This document shows, in pieces, positions 5,471 to 7,053 of a stretch of DNA of 7,053 nt; within the stretch, counting starts at the first letter, position 1, and each line of letters starts with the position of its first letter. The translations under genes and the position numbers were made by a program. The stretch is from assembly GCA_024688095.1 (NCBI GenBank), contig JAILEJ010000382.1:1-7053 (forward strand). The letters run 5' to 3'. This DNA comes from Butyrivibrio sp. (lineage in GTDB: Bacteria > Bacillota > Clostridia > Lachnospirales > Lachnospiraceae). The notes beneath the pieces are model-generated. The model saw only the letters and a program-made list of their open reading frames with translations, was not told the DNA's origin and ran no database searches.

Positions 5471-7053
5471 ATGCGCAAATTATTGTTAACAGAAGCTATT
5501 AGAGATTATCTATATAAATCAAGTACGAAAAGGAAATTCCTTCTTTTTTACATTTTCTGTGTAATTATTCCCATTTTGGTAATAGATACGCTTATTTTGC
5601 ATACCATATTTCATGCAGGGAGAGAGGCAAGAAATACCCAATATGCAGATGCTGTAAGAACAGTAGAATACTCGCTTACAGACATGTTTGACGATGCTGA
5701 CGGAGTTGAAAAAAGTGTTTTTATCAAGAAAAAAATATATGATTTTCTGGATAAAGATTATTCAAGTGGGTATGAGTATTATGATGCCTTTACCGATATG
5801 AAGAGCCAGTATCTGATTTGGGGACAGGCAAGTCTTCTTAATAACAGTATTACCTTTTTTGCAGATAATGAATCAATCATAAATGGTAATGGTATTCAAA
5901 AGCTTTCAAGAATAAAGGATATGAAATGGTATAAGGATTTTATAGAATCCGGTAAGGACCAGCTTTTATATTTTTCGTATTTCGCTGATAATATTACATC
6001 AATAAAGCCGGAACGTCATATTTATTTAATTAAGAAATTTAATTTTTATCCAAGATTTGATATTGAAAAGCTTGTTGTTGTTGAACTTGATTATGATAAA
6101 GCAATTTCTGAACTTAATAATGTTGATAGAAGTGTTCCGATTCAGGTGGTTGTTGATGGAAAAGTTGTTCTTTCAAATAATGTCAATGAATTATCTGTAT
6201 ATAGTTTCAGAGATCCTGCTGATGAGCATAAGATAGCATATACTAAAAAGCTGAATTTTTATGGCTGTGATATGGAAATCAGACTTTTGAAGACAGAAAA
6301 TTATGTGCTTTCAGCTATAAAGGATAATATGTACATATATATAATCCTTATTTCTGTTAGCCTTATTCTTCCATATATGGCTATAAGAGCCTTCCAGAGG
6401 TACTTTACGAGCAGGCTTCTTATTCTGGCAAATACAGTAAATAATGCCGGACAGGAACAGCTTGTAAAAATCGATAATGTAGAAGGTACGGATGAAATTG
6501 CGCTTCTTGCAAGAAGCTATAATGATATGGCTGATCGTATAAATAATCTTATTGAAACAGTTTATAAGCATCAGATTAAAGAAAATGAAGAAATGGTAGC
6601 AAGGCAGAGAGCAGAGCTTTTGGCACTCAGGAGCCAGATAAATCCACACTTTTTGTTTAATGCACTTGAAAGTATAAGAATGCATTCTTTGATTAAGCAG
6701 GAAAAAGAAACAGCCAAAATGATAGAAAATCTTGCAATTATACAAAGACAATATGTTGAATGGGATCAAAATGAAGTTAAAGTTATGGATGAAATGAACT
6801 TTGTACAGGCATATCTGAATCTTCAGAAATACAGATTTGGTGAAAGATTATCTTTTTCTATCGATGTAGCAGACGAGTGCAGGGAAATATGGATTCCAAA
6901 GCTTTCTATTGTAACCTTTGTTGAAAATGCCTGTGTTCACGGAATAGAAGAAAAGGCTACTAATGGATGGATTTTTGTAAGGATATATATCGAGGGACAA
7001 AATGTTGTAATAGAGATTGAAGATACGGGAATAGGAATGGATGAAAATGAGAC
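5471..7053 (+). CDS. YesM/LytS-type sensor histidine kinase, 3'-truncated
   Basis: The first 527 residues are visible; the frame runs off the right edge. The protein should be a membrane sensor that autophosphorylates on His and passes the phosphate to a response regulator. TM1 is at about 23-43 and TM2 at about 287-305, flanking a large extracellular region (about 48-286) likely to be a Cache-type ligand domain. A HAMP domain follows (about 306-360, ending in GTDEIALLARSYNDM), then a coiled-coil stretch. The H-box is of the His_kinase (PF06580) type: LRSQINPHFLFNALESIRM with phospho-acceptor His393. The N-box is FVENACVHGIE with Asn486, and the G1 box is EDTGIGMDE with Asp518. Its start is the least certain in the window: the ATG has only a weak, close GGAA (5465-5468), and a better GGAG (5450-5453) is 17 nt away. 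In-frame TTG codons at 5429 and 5444 are alternatives. In this family an AraC-type response regulator usually follows, beyond the edge. Confidence 0.93.
   Translation, partial: MRKLLLTEAIRDYLYKSSTKRKFLLFYIFCVIIPILVIDTLILHTIFHAGREARNTQYADAVRTVEYSLTDMFDDADGVEKSVFIKKKIYDFLDKDYSSGYEYYDAFTDMKSQYLIWGQASLLNNSITFFADNESIINGNGIQKLSRIKDMKWYKDFIESGKDQLLYFSYFADNITSIKPERHIYLIKKFNFYPRFDIEKLVVVELDYDKAISELNNVDRSVPIQVVVDGKVVLSNNVNELSVYSFRDPADEHKIAYTKKLNFYGCDMEIRLLKTENYVLSAIKDNMYIYIILISVSLILPYMAIRAFQRYFTSRLLILANTVNNAGQEQLVKIDNVEGTDEIALLARSYNDMADRINNLIETVYKHQIKENEEMVARQRAELLALRSQINPHFLFNALESIRMHSLIKQEKETAKMIENLAIIQRQYVEWDQNEVKVMDEMNFVQAYLNLQKYRFGERLSFSIDVADECREIWIPKLSIVTFVENACVHGIEEKATNGWIFVRIYIEGQNVVIEIEDTGIGMDENE

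Noticed and set aside
6311..6769. Minus-strand open frame of 152 codons
   Set aside because: It is antisense to the TM2, HAMP and H-box region of the sensor kinase; the kinase frame is open across 5471-7053 with family motifs, so this is a shadow.

Overview
The window is AT-rich, with A/T-ending codons and clear Gram-positive ribosome binding sites. Its lipoprotein signal peptide, YesM-type sensor kinase and lactose/cellobiose-type PTS EIIC domain suggest a low-GC Firmicute, most likely a gut or rumen Lachnospiraceae (Butyrivibrio/Pseudobutyrivibrio/Roseburia-like). That placement rests on general resemblance only. All genes are on the + strand, and no RNA genes, CRISPR, insertion sequences or phage genes were seen.

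Layout: (1) 1-597 is the 3' part of a membrane-anchored GGDEF diguanylate cyclase, cut by the window edge. (2) 702-1247 is a small, very acidic lipoprotein of unknown function. (3) 1248-1496 is an intergenic region with a striking 14-bp perfect inverted repeat and a good sigma-A promoter. (4) 1497-2924 is an APC-superfamily amino acid permease resembling YjeM, followed by a hairpin terminator. (5) 3036-3094 is a set of helically phased T-tracts leading into a TATAAT box. (6) 3118-5235 is a fusion of a PTS EIIC (lactose/cellobiose type) membrane domain to an EAL c-di-GMP phosphodiesterase. (7) A terminator at 5342-5376 is followed by three TATAAT boxes spaced exactly 13 bp apart. (8) 5471-7053 is a YesM/LytS-type sensor histidine kinase running off the right edge.

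The genes look mostly like separate transcription units, since a terminator and promoter can be placed between most of them. The theme is sensing and signalling: a c-di-GMP synthase and a c-di-GMP hydrolase lie within 3 kb of each other. The hydrolase appears to have a sugar transporter fold as its sensor. It keeps both the His and Glu known to contact sugar in the EIIC family and every catalytic residue I could check in the EAL domain. The most interesting hypothesis is that this protein couples extracellular or phospho-sugar recognition directly to c-di-GMP breakdown. The permease and the sensor kinase are conventional families. No wholly new multi-gene system can be claimed from this window.
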